NCBI RefSeq assembly: GCF_021603645.1
Contig: NZ_BQHJ01000009.1
Span: forward strand, 186,001-250,000
Direction: 5' to 3'
From: Pseudomonas pseudonitroreducens
GTDB lineage: Bacteria > Pseudomonadota > Gammaproteobacteria > Pseudomonadales > Pseudomonadaceae
DNA length: 64,000 nt
How positions within the stretch are numbered: position 1 is the stretch's first letter; each line of letters begins with the position of its first letter. Of this stretch, positions 9,299 to 17,929 are shown in pieces. The notes below the pieces were generated by a model, which had not been told where the DNA came from, searched no databases, and saw only the letters and a list, made by a program, of their open reading frames with translations. The position numbers were made by a program, and so were the translations under genes.

Positions 9299-9874
9299 TA
9301 AATGTCTGCTTCAGGTGCCGAGCACCTCGCTAGCGCTCCCTGTAGGAGCGAGCTTGCTCGCGAACCGCCCGACACCGGAGCAGCCGGGAAGTCATCGCGG
9401 ATGCAGTCCGCTCCTGCGAGAGTCCTCTGCGCTTGGGCCATCCCTCACCCTAGCCCTCTCCCAAGGGGAGAGGGGACCGTTCGGTGCAGGATGAAACCTT
9501 CGCGTCAGTCGACTCGGACTGCCCCCTCTCCCCTTGGGAGAGGGTTGGGGTGAGGGGGAAGACGCAGCGACGGGCTATCCAGAGAAGACGGTTGCCCCTG
9601 CGTAACTGTTTGCCTCCGGCACCGAACACTTCGCCAGCGCTCCCTGTAGGAGCGAGCTTGCTCGCGAACCGCCCGACGTCGGAGCAGCCGGGAAGTCATC
9701 GCGGATGCAGTCCGCTCCTGCGCCAATACCCGCCTCAGGCGCCGAACACTGCGCCAGCGCTCCCTGTTGGAGCGAGCTTGCTCGCGAACCGCCCAACGTT
9801 GGCTCCGCCGGGAAGACATCGCGGACGCAGTCCGCTCCTGCGCAAATACCCGTCTCAGGCGCCGAACACTTCGC
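9297..9874. repeat. Tandem 120-bp units carrying a copied mdaB tail and REPs
   Basis: Units at 9297-9416, 9601-9720 and 9721-9840 share one layout, and a fourth, partial copy begins at 9841. The last two full units and the partial copy are spaced exactly 120 bp apart. Each unit starts with a version of TCAGGCGCCGAACACTTCGC, which in the last copy is the real 3' end of mdaB including its stop. The REP GTAGGAGCGAGCTTGCTCGC follows and then the family C palindrome. A family D palindrome (9442-9557) sits between the first and second units. Confidence 0.8.
9442..9557. repeat. Extragenic palindrome, family D
   Basis: A nearly perfect copy of the roughly 115-bp palindrome: CCCTCACCCTAGCCCTCTCC on the left and GGAGAGGGTTGGGGTGAGGG on the right. 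The central part contains GTTCGGTGCAGGATGAAACC. Compare 2573-2687 and, in the opposite orientation, 44600-44727. Confidence 0.85.
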
Positions 9875-10439
9875 TCAGGTGCTGCTGGTAACGCTGCACG
9901 TCGCCTTCGATGTTCGGGCGCTTCATCACGTCCACGCAGAGGAAGGTCGGCAGCGGGCTCATGCCGAGGAACTGGTTGGCCTTGTGGAAGGGGAAGTACA
10001 CCGCGTCCACACCCTTGCCCTCGAAGAAGTCGGTCGGGTCGTCGAAGGCCTGTTGCGGTGCGTTCCAGGTGGCCGAGATCATGTACTGCTTGCCGTGCAG
10101 CAGGCCACCGCTGCCGTACTTCTGCGAGGCATCGGAGCGGGTGCGGCCGTCGTTGGCGTAGAGGCTGCCGTGGCCGGCGGTGAAGACTTCGTCGATGTAC
10201 TGTTTCACCGTCCAGGGTGCGCCCATCCACCAGCCGGGCATCTGGTACACGATGACATCGGCCCAGAGCATCTTCTGGACTTCTTCCTGGATGTCGTAGC
10301 CGCCGTCGATGAAGGTTTCCTTCACATCGAAACCGGCGTGGTCCAGGTGGGCGATGGCGGCTTCGTGCAGGGTGGCGTTGTAGCGGCCGTCAGAGTGGGC
10401 GAACTGTTTGCCGCCGTTGATCAGCAGGATTTTTTTCAT
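9855..10439 (-). CDS. mdaB: NADPH:quinone reductase, MdaB family
   Basis: A 194-residue flavodoxin-fold oxidoreductase that reduces quinones by two electrons using NADPH and FAD, protecting against redox cycling. The start MKKILLINGGKQFAHSDG, the MPGWWMGAPWTVKQYIDEVF block near 68-88 and YGSGGLLHGKQYMISATWNA are diagnostic of MdaB. The ATG at 10439 is chosen because upstream residues do not resemble the family. It is divergent from a YgiN-like monooxygenase; in E. coli mdaB and ygiN form an operon. Its last codons are copied in the tandem repeats beyond the stop. Confidence 0.93.
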   Translation of the reverse strand: MKKILLINGGKQFAHSDGRYNATLHEAAIAHLDHAGFDVKETFIDGGYDIQEEVQKMLWADVIVYQMPGWWMGAPWTVKQYIDEVFTAGHGSLYANDGRTRSDASQKYGSGGLLHGKQYMISATWNAPQQAFDDPTDFFEGKGVDAVYFPFHKANQFLGMSPLPTFLCVDVMKRPNIEGDVQRYQQHLSEVFGA

Positions 10440-10615
10440 GGAGTGGGCTCCGGAATTCTGAAGGGTGAGAAAGTCGATGGACGCAGAATATCGACAGCTC
10501 CGGGGCAGAAAAACCCGCTTCCGAACAAATGATCCGTGCGTGAGAATCAAAAATGGAAAGGATTGATTTGCGTCAGGATTAGGCAATCCATCCACTCACC
10601 AGGAACGCTGATCCG

Positions 10616-10909
10616 ATGTACGCCTTCATCCTCCAGGCCCACACCCGCCCCGAACGATCCCAGGATTTCGAGGACCTGTTCCGTGCCTACCTGACGCCCA
10701 GCCGCGCCGAAGACGGCTGCGTGCAGTACCACATGCTGCGCGATGCCCAGGACCCCAGCCTGTTCACCTTCTTCGAGGTCTGGCAGAGCCGCGAGCACCT
10801 GGCCATTCACACCGCATTGCCGCACATGCGCGAGTTTCACGAGCGGCGCATGGAGTACTTGAGCCGCGATTTCGCCATCCAGGAAGTGGAAGTGATGGGC
10901 CCGCGCTGA
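10616..10909 (+). CDS. Antibiotic biosynthesis monooxygenase domain protein (YgiN-like)
   Basis: A 97-residue ABM-fold protein of the putative quinol monooxygenase family. Visible hallmarks are the first strand YAFILQAHTRPE, the glycine-cysteine turn EDGCVQYHMLRD near 37-48 and FFEVWQSREHLAIH near 54-67 with the conserved Trp and His. Such proteins form dimeric ferredoxin-like barrels and need no cofactor. Divergence from mdaB, with about 175 bp between the starts, suggests a joint quinone/quinol redox role as proposed for E. coli MdaB-YgiN. Confidence 0.85.
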   Translation: MYAFILQAHTRPERSQDFEDLFRAYLTPSRAEDGCVQYHMLRDAQDPSLFTFFEVWQSREHLAIHTALPHMREFHERRMEYLSRDFAIQEVEVMGPR

Positions 10910-10916
10910 GGGTCGC

Positions 10917-12359
10917 TCAGGCCACCACCCTGTTGCGTCCGCCTTCCTTGGCCTTGTAGAGGTTGGCGTCCGCCGCGGCGATCAGCGCCTCGATGCTGTC
11001 TGCCTCTGTGTCGGCAGTGCTGGCCACGCCGACACTGATGGTCACGATGCCGCGCTTGCTCTTTTCGTGGGGCAGCGCGGTTTCCTCCACGGCGCGCCGG
11101 ATGGACTCGGCCACCTGGGTGGCGGCAGCGGTATCGCAGCCCGGCAGGATCGCCACGAACTCCTCGCCGCCGTAGCGCGCGGCGCCATCGTCTTCGCGCT
11201 GGCAGCCCTGGCCGACCAGATGCGCGACATTGATCAGTGCAAGGTCGCCGCGCGGGTGACCGTAGTGGTCGTTGTAGGCCTTGAACTGGTCGATATCCAT
11301 CATCAGCACCGCCAGGGCGCCATCGCCGCCACGGCGGCGCTGCCACTCCGCCTGGGCCTTGGCGTCGAACCAGCGGCGGTTGTGCAGGCCGGTCAGCGGG
11401 TCGGTGCCGGCTTCGTTGCGCAGGCGGTCCTCCTTGGCGTCGCGGCGGCGCAGGTGTCGGGTCAGGCGATAGGCGAAGAACAGCGTCGCGGCGTTGATCG
11501 CCAGCAGCAGCCCGCTGGTGATCCAGGTACGTGCGGTCCAGGTGTTCAGGATCGCTTCACGGCACAGCTCCACCGAGACCACTGCCGGGTAGTCGCCGAT
11601 GCGCCGGTAGCCGCGCCAGTAGGCATCCGAGGTGCCGCCCTGCTGGCGGAAGTAGTCGTTGCGGCCGCTGTCGACGAACTCGCGGAAGGTGCCGATCTCT
11701 TCTTCGCTCGAACGCGGTAGCTCCGGCGGCCATTGGGCGAGCACCGTGCCGTCGAGCAGGCGGATCGAGACCACCCCGTGCTTGCCCAGGTCGAGGCCGC
11801 GCACGAAGGACTCCAGGTGCTGCAGTTCCTTGATGGCGGCGACCACGCCGACGAACTGGCCATCCTTGTCGATCACCGCGCGGCTGAGCGCGGTGCTGGT
11901 CGAGGAGCGCGGATAGGACGGCATGAAGGGATGGCTGAGGAACAACCGGCCGGGGTTGTCGCGCGCCATCGTGAAGTAGTCGCGCATGGACAGGTCGCGG
12001 CTCGACTCGCCAGCGTGGTTCAAGTCCACCAGCAGTTGGCCCTGGGCATCGGTCACCACCAAGGTGCCGGCGTGCATCGAGCCGGCGGCGTGGCCTTCAA
12101 CCAGTTCCTGCAGCACCTGCTGCGAGAGGTCCGGCGTCGTCGGGCCGGTGATGACGTTGGAGAGCGTCAGCAGCGTCTGTGCGTGCACATCCAGGTCACG
12201 GTGGAACTCGCGCTCCACCAGCAACAGGGTGTTCTTGCCGCTGGCGTGGGCGTAGGCCAGGGCATCCTGCTTCATCTGCAGCATGTGCCAGCCGGCCAGC
12301 AGCGAGGCGAGCACCGCCAGCAGGAAGGTCAGGCAGAAGACGCGAATCGGTTTGAGCAC
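10917..12359 (-). CDS. Membrane diguanylate cyclase with periplasmic Cache-type sensor
   Basis: A 480-residue enzyme making c-di-GMP from two GTP. It starts at a GTG (12359) preceded by GGGAGG. A first membrane helix lies near 5-25, a roughly 250-residue periplasmic region of dCACHE character follows, and a second helix lies near 278-298. The C-terminal GGDEF domain covers about 315-478. The active site reads RYGGEEF, so catalysis is expected. An inhibitory site RxxD (REDD) sits five residues upstream, so product feedback is likely. It is transcribed convergently with the ABM gene, whose stop is only 7 bp away. Confidence 0.92.
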   Translation of the reverse strand: MLKPIRVFCLTFLLAVLASLLAGWHMLQMKQDALAYAHASGKNTLLLVEREFHRDLDVHAQTLLTLSNVITGPTTPDLSQQVLQELVEGHAAGSMHAGTLVVTDAQGQLLVDLNHAGESSRDLSMRDYFTMARDNPGRLFLSHPFMPSYPRSSTSTALSRAVIDKDGQFVGVVAAIKELQHLESFVRGLDLGKHGVVSIRLLDGTVLAQWPPELPRSSEEEIGTFREFVDSGRNDYFRQQGGTSDAYWRGYRRIGDYPAVVSVELCREAILNTWTARTWITSGLLLAINAATLFFAYRLTRHLRRRDAKEDRLRNEAGTDPLTGLHNRRWFDAKAQAEWQRRRGGDGALAVLMMDIDQFKAYNDHYGHPRGDLALINVAHLVGQGCQREDDGAARYGGEEFVAILPGCDTAAATQVAESIRRAVEETALPHEKSKRGIVTISVGVASTADTEADSIEALIAAADANLYKAKEGGRNRVVA

Positions 12360-12613
12360 TGCGCACCTCCCGCCGTGGCTCGGATTGTTTCCAGGTTTCT
12401 CGATTGTCCGATATGTCGGGTGGCATACAACGACAGTTGGAGGCACGCTTGCCTTATGTCAGGTCGCCGGGGAATTTTCTGCGACGTGCAGCGGGCAACC
12501 TTTACCGCAGGTTTCAGCGCCGCCGCGCGGTGATGGAACCGATTCACCCCGGCCGCAGCCAAACGTCGAGAAATCACGCATCATTGAGCCCTTTTCGATC
12601 ATCGGAGCCGTCC

Positions 12614-13462
12614 ATGCCCAGCCAGTCGTTCCTTCTGCGCAGCCTGCTGTTGTCGCTCGGCCTGTGTGCCGCCGCTGCCGCCAGCGCGAGCGATCAGGAT
12701 CAGCTGCTCGAAGCCATCAACGCCTACCGCGGGGACGTGCAGTCCTGCGCTGGCCAGGCCTCGCAGGTGCTGCCGCCGCTGTCGCCGGATTCGCGCCTGG
12801 CGCTGCCGGCTTCGGCGGGGGAATGGAAGGCCGCGCTGAACCAGGCCGGCTACCCGATGAGCAGCGTGCGCATGCTCAGCCTTACCGGCCCGCGCGATGT
12901 GACGGCCGCCATGAAGGCGCTGCAGGAGAGTTTCTGCCAGGTGCTGCTGGACCCGCAGTTCGTCGATGTCGGCATCGTTCGCGAGGGCGATGACTGGCGC
13001 GTGCTGCTCGGCCGCCCGCTGTTGCAGGGCAAGCTGGGCACCTGGGAAGCCGAAGGGCAACAACTGCTGCAGGCGGTCAACGCCGCGCGCGGCAAGGGCC
13101 GCCAATGCGGCGGGCAAGCCTTCGGTGCGGCCGGCGCGTTGAGCTGGAACGCCACCCTGGGCGGCATCGCCGAAGCCCACAGCCGCGACATGGCCAACAA
13201 CAACTACTTCGACCACAAGGGCCGCGACGGCAGCACGCCGGGCGACCGCGCGGAACTGAACGGCTACGCCGGCCAGCGTATCGGCGAGAACATCGCCGCC
13301 GGCCAGGGCAACGCGCAGAAGGTAGTGGACAGCTGGCTGGCCAGCCCGGGCCATTGCGCCAACCTGATGAACCCGCAATACAGCGAACTGGGCGCGGCCT
13401 ACGCGGCGGATCCGAAAAGCGACGCGGGCATCTACTGGACGGCGATGTTCGGCTCGCCCTGA
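12614..13462 (+). CDS. Secreted CAP/SCP-domain protein
   Basis: A 282-residue protein with a signal peptide (cleavage likely after AAASAS). The N-terminal half (about 25-140) is a helical region of unknown role with two cysteines. The C-terminal half (about 150-280) is a CAP domain of the bacterial YkwD type. Conserved blocks are HSRDMANNNYFDHKGRDGST, GENIAAG and the SWLASPGHCANLMNP motif with its His and Cys. The ATG at 12614 is picked because it begins the signal peptide. CAP proteins are secreted, but no general activity is known for the bacterial ones. Confidence 0.88.
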   Translation: MPSQSFLLRSLLLSLGLCAAAAASASDQDQLLEAINAYRGDVQSCAGQASQVLPPLSPDSRLALPASAGEWKAALNQAGYPMSSVRMLSLTGPRDVTAAMKALQESFCQVLLDPQFVDVGIVREGDDWRVLLGRPLLQGKLGTWEAEGQQLLQAVNAARGKGRQCGGQAFGAAGALSWNATLGGIAEAHSRDMANNNYFDHKGRDGSTPGDRAELNGYAGQRIGENIAAGQGNAQKVVDSWLASPGHCANLMNPQYSELGAAYAADPKSDAGIYWTAMFGSP

Positions 13463-13466
13463 GCCC

Positions 13467-13988
13467 TCATCGAGCGCCGCTGATGGCGCCCGGCTCGGCG
13501 GCCTGGCGCTTCACCTTGGCCTCGAGGATGGCCGTTTCGACCGCCGCCAGCGTGCCTGATGCCGCCGGGCGCTCGAACGTGTGGCTCTCGGCCAGCGTGT
13601 AGACACGCTCACCGTTTTTGAGGGTGAACTCTACGAAAGCCAGATGCTCCGACCAGGAGCGGTAGCGCCGCACCATGAACAGGCTGTGGCGGCTGCGTAG
13701 CGATTGGATTCTTTCCAGCGGAATCTGCCGGTGACGGTTCTTGCCGCACAACACCAGCTCGCCCTTGTCAATGAAAGCCGGTTCAGCCCGTGCCACTCGC
13801 AACCACTCCAGCGCAAAACGCGCATCCATGACCAACAAGAACAGAGAAAGGCCGGAAAGCAGGGCGACCTTGCCGCTGAAGATATTGATCAACGTGAAGG
13901 CAGTCATGGCCAGCAGAAGCAGCAGGGTCATGGCGCGATAGAAATGGACTTTGTCGAACTCGGTCTGTGACAGGAACCGGACATCCAT
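13467..13988 (-). CDS. Two-helix membrane protein with PH-like domain
   Basis: A 173-residue protein not assigned to a named family. Two hydrophobic segments near 20-37 and 40-55 form a hairpin in the inner membrane. The remaining roughly 110 residues alternate strands and end in a helix, as in bacterial PH-like membrane proteins. The start has AGGAG 8 bp upstream. It converges on the CAP gene with only 4 bp between stops. Function unknown. Confidence 0.7.
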   Translation of the reverse strand: MDVRFLSQTEFDKVHFYRAMTLLLLLAMTAFTLINIFSGKVALLSGLSLFLLVMDARFALEWLRVARAEPAFIDKGELVLCGKNRHRQIPLERIQSLRSRHSLFMVRRYRSWSEHLAFVEFTLKNGERVYTLAESHTFERPAASGTLAAVETAILEAKVKRQAAEPGAISGAR

Positions 13989-14095
13989 GTGTTTTCTCCT
14001 GGGCGACTGCGAAACGTCCTTCAGCCAGACGTTTTAGCAGACTGGGCGGCACCTGCCATGCGAGCCCGGTCACGACGCCGAGCGAATCGCCCAAA

Positions 14096-14124
14096 GAAAA
14101 ACCGGCGCCTGGGCGCCGGTTTCT
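14096..14124 (-). terminator. Rho-independent terminator after the AllE-type gene
   Basis: AAACCGGCGCC and GGCGCCGGTTT pair across a two-base centre. Read on the minus strand the stem is followed by a T run, so it ends the transcript of the upstream AllE-type gene. Confidence 0.85.
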
Positions 14125-14171
14125 CGTGTGATGCGCGGGGTACGCAACGTCTTCCCCGCTGAACCTGGCTG

Positions 14172-15008
14172 TCAGTGAGCCTGGTTCAGGGTCAGGCGCA
14201 TCTGGCGGTTCACATCCTTGTACAGCAGGTAGCGGAAGCGGCCGGGGCCACCGGAGTAGCAGGCCTGCGGGCAGAAGGCGCGCAGCCACATGAAGTCGCC
14301 GGCTTCCACCTCGACCCAGTCCTGGTTCAGGCGATACACCGCCTTGCCTTCCAGCACATACAGGCCGTGTTCCATCACGTGGGTCTCGGCGAACGGAATC
14401 ACGCCGCCCGGCTCGAAGTTGACGATGTTCACGTGCATGTCATGGCGCATGTCGGCCATGTCGACGAAGCGGGTGGTGCTCCAGCGGCCTTCGGTATCCG
14501 GCATCACCTTCGGCTCGATGTCCTGCTCGTTGGTGACGAAGGCTTCGGGCAGCGGTACGCCGTCGACTTTCTGGTAGTGCTTGCGGATCCAGTGGAAGCG
14601 CGTGTGCTGGCCGCTGGTGTTGCGCACCTTGTAGTCGGCGCCCGGCGGAATGAATGCATAGCCGCCCGGCTTCATGGTGTGCACTTCACCCTGCAGGGTC
14701 AGGCTCAGCTCGCCTTCGACGATGAACAGCACCGCCTCGGCGTTGACGTCCTGCTCGGGCTTGTCGCTGCCGCCCTGGGGCGCCAGCTCGACGATGTACT
14801 GCGAGAAGGTCTCGGCGAAGCCTGACAGCGGGCGGGCGATGACCCACATGCGCATGTTGTCCCAGAAGGGCAGGTGGCTGGTGACGATGTCACGCATCAC
14901 GCCCTTGGGGATCACCGCATAGGCTTCGGTGAACATGGCGCGGTCGGTGAGCAGCTCGGTCTGTGCCGGGTGCCCGCCGTGCGGCGCGTAATAGGTGGAT
15001 TTGGCCAT
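14172..15008 (-). CDS. allE: (S)-ureidoglycine aminohydrolase-type bicupin
   Basis: A 278-residue double-cupin enzyme. AllE proteins hydrolyse (S)-ureidoglycine to ureidoglycolate and ammonia with a bound manganese ion, in purine (allantoin) breakdown. The C-terminal cupin has the expected metal ligands: Glu 208, His 210 and His 214 in AETHVMEHG, and Gln 248 in CPQACYSGG. The N-terminal cupin near 60-140 lacks them, as usual. The ATG at 15008 has an AGGA site. No other allantoin genes are nearby; a LysR gene lies upstream on the same strand. A different substrate of the same fold remains possible. Confidence 0.82.
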   Translation of the reverse strand: MAKSTYYAPHGGHPAQTELLTDRAMFTEAYAVIPKGVMRDIVTSHLPFWDNMRMWVIARPLSGFAETFSQYIVELAPQGGSDKPEQDVNAEAVLFIVEGELSLTLQGEVHTMKPGGYAFIPPGADYKVRNTSGQHTRFHWIRKHYQKVDGVPLPEAFVTNEQDIEPKVMPDTEGRWSTTRFVDMADMRHDMHVNIVNFEPGGVIPFAETHVMEHGLYVLEGKAVYRLNQDWVEVEAGDFMWLRAFCPQACYSGGPGRFRYLLYKDVNRQMRLTLNQAH

Positions 15009-15185
15009 GGGTTGGTTCCTCATTGTTGTCTTGCTGCCCGGCGCGTGCGGCGCCGTGGTGAGCAATTGGTGCAGAGCGGCGCGCTTGTCGGTGCGCTGGC
15101 CGTCGCTGGGGATCACCATATCCAGCGGCGTGTTCATGCACAAATTAAATGTTGGAATCCGTTGTATTCGTTTTTCGAATGCTGG

Positions 15186-16070
15186 TCAGCCCTTCGTATC
15201 CTGCGCCAATACCCGCGACAGCACCCGCGCCAGCTCCTTCACCATCGGGTCGACCGCAGGCCGGTGCAGCATCGCCACCTCGAACACGTCCACCGAGGGT
15301 AGCCCGATATTCTTCGGCAGCACCGCGTGCTCCGCCGTCACCGCGCGCTGCGGCAGCAGGCCGATGCCCATGCCATCGGCAATGGCCGACTGGATGCCGG
15401 AGAGACTGGAGCTGGTGAAGCTGATATGCCAGCGCCGGCCGATGGATTCCAGCGCGGAGATCATCTCGTCGCGGTACACCCCGCGCGGCGGGAAGGTCAC
15501 GATGGGCAGCGGGTCCAGCTCGATGCAGGCATTCTTCGCGCTATCCACCCAACGCGTCTTCTCCGGCCAGCAGGCCACCGCCTCGCGAGCGTTCTGCCGC
15601 TGCTTGAGCAGCACCAGGTCAAGCTCGCCGCGGTCGTAGCTGGCGGACAGGTCGCGGCTCAGCCCGCTGGTGACTTCCAGCTTCACCTGCGGATAGGCCC
15701 GGTTGAAGGCCGCCAACTGCTCGGTCGTTCGCCCGGTGGCGAAGTCGTCCGGCACGCCGATGCGTACCGTCAGCGCCACCGTCGCCCCGGACAGCGCCTC
15801 GACCATCTCGTCATTCAACGCCAGCAGCCGCCGCGCATAACCGAGCAACGTATCGCCGGCATCGGTGGGCAGTACATCGCGATTGCCACGCTCGAGCAGC
15901 CGATGCCCGGCCATCTCTTCCAGTCGGCGGATCTTCTGGCTCACCGTCGACTGGGTCGAATGCAGCCGCGTCGCCGCCGTGGTGAAACTGCCGCAATCGG
16001 CCACCGTGACGATGGCACGCAGCAGGTCGAGGTCGAAGAGACGGGTATTTGGTTTGTCACTGTCGCTCAT
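15186..16070 (-). CDS. LysR-family transcriptional regulator
   Basis: A 294-residue LysR protein. The DNA-binding domain covers about residues 12-71 (FTTAATRLHSTQSTVSQKIR is the helix-turn-helix). The effector domain follows from about 98. It resembles LrhA-type regulators in length and in the early LLRAIVTVADCGSFTTAA segment. It is encoded 177 bp upstream of, and in the same direction as, the AllE-type gene, so control of that gene is plausible but not shown. Confidence 0.88.
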   Translation of the reverse strand: MSDSDKPNTRLFDLDLLRAIVTVADCGSFTTAATRLHSTQSTVSQKIRRLEEMAGHRLLERGNRDVLPTDAGDTLLGYARRLLALNDEMVEALSGATVALTVRIGVPDDFATGRTTEQLAAFNRAYPQVKLEVTSGLSRDLSASYDRGELDLVLLKQRQNAREAVACWPEKTRWVDSAKNACIELDPLPIVTFPPRGVYRDEMISALESIGRRWHISFTSSSLSGIQSAIADGMGIGLLPQRAVTAEHAVLPKNIGLPSVDVFEVAMLHRPAVDPMVKELARVLSRVLAQDTKG

Positions 16071-16136
16071 GGCGGTATCGGTTTTTTGAATGCGGATGGT
16101 GCATTTAACCGCCCATTAGCAGCAGGGGCAACACAC

Positions 16137-16231
16137 CTGTAGGAGCGAGCTTGCTCGCGAAAGGAGTTTCCGGCGGCCTCGGCGTGGGGCGGTTCGCGAG
16201 CAAGAACTAGGCGTCCCCCTCGCTCCTACAA
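16137..16231. repeat. Inverted pair of REP sequences (family A), disrupted
   Basis: GTAGGAGCGAGCTTGCTCGCG at 16139 faces a degenerate inverted copy ending CTCGCTCCTAC near 16231. The second copy is interrupted by AACTAGGCGTCCCC. This is a typical two-REP unit in the spacer before the next gene. Confidence 0.8.
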
Positions 16232-16355
16232 AAAGCTGGCAGAGCGAAGGGCATGTTTGCGGGAGCAGGGTTGCCGGCCATCCGCCAATTTTCCTGCCGC
16301 GATCTAGACTCCAGAGGCTGACCATATCCGGGGGAACCACACGGAGAGCGTCACC

Positions 16356-16679
16356 ATGAACCGTCTACCGATATCCCTGCCGGTGCTGGCTGCGGTTGCC
16401 GCGTTGTCCGGTTGCATGAGTAATGAAGAGTTCCTCGCCTCCAACCAGCAGGCGGCGATCAAGGCGACCGAGTCGCGGGCCAAGTTCGAGATGAACTGCG
16501 AGGCGGTCACCAGCAGTGTGCTGTCGAGCAAGGTCACCAGCGTCCGTCGCGCGATGGAGCGCACCGAGTACACCATCGGCGTGCGCGGTTGTAACAAGCA
16601 GGCGACCTACATCACCTACTGCCTCAACCCGGAAACCTGCAACGCCATCGCCGATACGGCGCGGATGGGGGCACCGTAG
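16356..16679 (+). CDS. Small lipoprotein, unknown function
   Basis: A 107-residue protein with a lipoprotein signal peptide ending in the lipobox LSGC at Cys 20. The mature part is largely helical up to about residue 80. It has four cysteines (in MNCEAV, RGCNK, ITYC and ETCNA), which probably pair in the periplasm. The start has a GGAG-like site in ACGGAGAGCGTCACC. I do not recognise the family. Confidence 0.75.
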   Translation: MNRLPISLPVLAAVAALSGCMSNEEFLASNQQAAIKATESRAKFEMNCEAVTSSVLSSKVTSVRRAMERTEYTIGVRGCNKQATYITYCLNPETCNAIADTARMGAP

Positions 16680-16784
16680 GTCCTGTCGGGATGGGGAGTT
16701 TGTGGTCCATCCTGGCGGCTTTTCGATTTTTCCCTTGTGGGAGCCACTGTCTTCCGGGATTTCCGTGCCGGTGCCTTCCCTCTC

Positions 16785-16876
16785 CATTCCTCTGGGAGAG
16801 GGCGTGCTGGCTGACGCCGAGGATTCTTCCTGCACCGAACCGTCCCTCGCCCGGGGCGGGGAGAGGGGTTGCCGGA
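16785..16876. repeat. Degenerate extragenic palindrome (family D-like)
   Basis: CCTCTGGGAGAGGGCGTGCT and CCTGCACCGAACCGTCCC with a following GGGGAGAGGGG match the family D element in order, but the outer arms have decayed. It lies between a small lipoprotein gene and a small secreted-protein gene and codes for nothing. Confidence 0.6.
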
Positions 16877-16963
16877 CCCGGGCCATACCTGCGCCACGCG
16901 TGAGCTTCAAGATTCGGCGAGTGGTCCGCTCCGCCGGCTTCTGCGGCGGAGCGAATGGCACGG

Positions 16964-17314
16964 TTACTCCTCCGGTAGCTCCCGCCCGTGACGCTTGCCC
17001 AGCGCCGTCACGTAGTCCACTTCATTGCAGAGCTCATAGCCCGCCATGAAGGCCGTGGTGTTGATCTGCGTGCCTTTCTGCTGGGCCTGGTCATAGGCTG
17101 CCTGGTCGTACGCAGGGAGTTTGTTGTGGCTGAGGAACTCGTTGATCAGGGCAATGCGCTGGGCATCGCCTTCGTCGTAGCCGCCGTCATAGAACAGGCG
17201 ATCGATGCAGGTGACGGCGCCCTGGTAGCGGGATTGCGCTTCATTCAGTTCGAGGGCGTGGGCGCTGCCGGTCAGGGCCAGGCCGAGGGTGAGCAAGGTG
17301 GTGCGCAGGTGCAT
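16964..17314 (-). CDS. Small secreted protein, unknown function
   Basis: A 116-residue protein with a clear signal peptide (MHLRTTLLTLGLALTGSAHA) and a mature part of about 96 residues containing two cysteines, near 37 and 94. The chosen ATG at 17314 begins the signal peptide; the frame is open further upstream without coding character. The mature chain looks helical and acidic. It is not recognised. Periplasmic location is inferred. Confidence 0.72.
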   Translation of the reverse strand: MHLRTTLLTLGLALTGSAHALELNEAQSRYQGAVTCIDRLFYDGGYDEGDAQRIALINEFLSHNKLPAYDQAAYDQAQQKGTQINTTAFMAGYELCNEVDYVTALGKRHGRELPEE

Positions 17315-17667
17315 GGGCAGACTCCGTTCTACAGGTTTGAGGGTGGCGGCATTCATCCAGTGCCGCGTCTGGTTCAACAAGGTCCGGCTGACTAACGAAA
17401 AAGCCCCGCTCAAGGGCGAGGTCGTTCGTTCATCGATGAGGGTTCAGCGCCGGCAGTGGGCGCCGTTGGGAGAACTCAGGGGAGGGCTGGAAAGCCGCAG
17501 GGGGCCAGGGCTTTCGCCATGTTGCGCCGCGTGAAGCCGCTGCATGACGGGTTGTGCCATGGAGTTTCGTCCCTGAAATCCTGGTTGGTTGCGCGGGATT
17601 CTGCCTGGGGATATGGCAAGCGGCTACTAGGCAATCCACAAATATTTCAGTTGCCGGGGTCTGCCGA

Positions 17668-17889
17668 TCAATCCAGCCAGCTATGCCACGCCAGGCGGAT
17701 GGCGCCGTCCTGCAGGGGCAGCAGAGTGAGGTTCGGTGCCTGGCGCAGGTCGGTGACCAGTTGGCTCCAGGCCGCCGAATCGTCGCTGGGTTCGCGGCGC
17801 AGGGTGATACCGAGGTTTTTCAGGGTGGTCGGGTCTGCCAGCAGGGCGGTCACGCGGGCGGACAGCTGATCGTAGGGTGCGGCGTGCAT
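17668..17889 (-). CDS. DUF1654 family protein, SOS-controlled
   Basis: A 73-residue protein matching the Pseudomonas-specific DUF1654 pattern: a YDQL-RV helix start, a central DDSAAWSQLVTDL helix and a final DGAIRLAWHSW strand. Its function is unknown. The ATG at 17889 has a GGAGG-like site (GGAGGCATCCC). A near-perfect LexA box lies about 40 bp upstream, so it should be induced by DNA damage. The longer open frame reading through that LexA box is not credible as the start. Confidence 0.75.
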   Translation of the reverse strand: MHAAPYDQLSARVTALLADPTTLKNLGITLRREPSDDSAAWSQLVTDLRQAPNLTLLPLQDGAIRLAWHSWLD

Positions 17890-17929
17890 GGGATGCCTCC
17901 ATATCTGGTCACTGGGTGGATGGAAAATA

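Noticed and set aside
9108-9441. Upstream extension of the parvulin gene to a 204-residue protein
   Set aside because: The extension is REP sequence, and a perfect AGGAG site marks the internal ATG at 9108.
16200-16340. Possible tRNA or CRISPR-like repeats among the REP units
   Set aside because: Units are palindromic, few, and irregularly spaced, with no cloverleaf or cas genes. No tRNA or CRISPR array was found anywhere in the window.
17395-17430. Weak hairpin with A run upstream of the small secreted protein gene
   Set aside because: The stem is short and imperfect and lies on the promoter side of the only adjacent gene.
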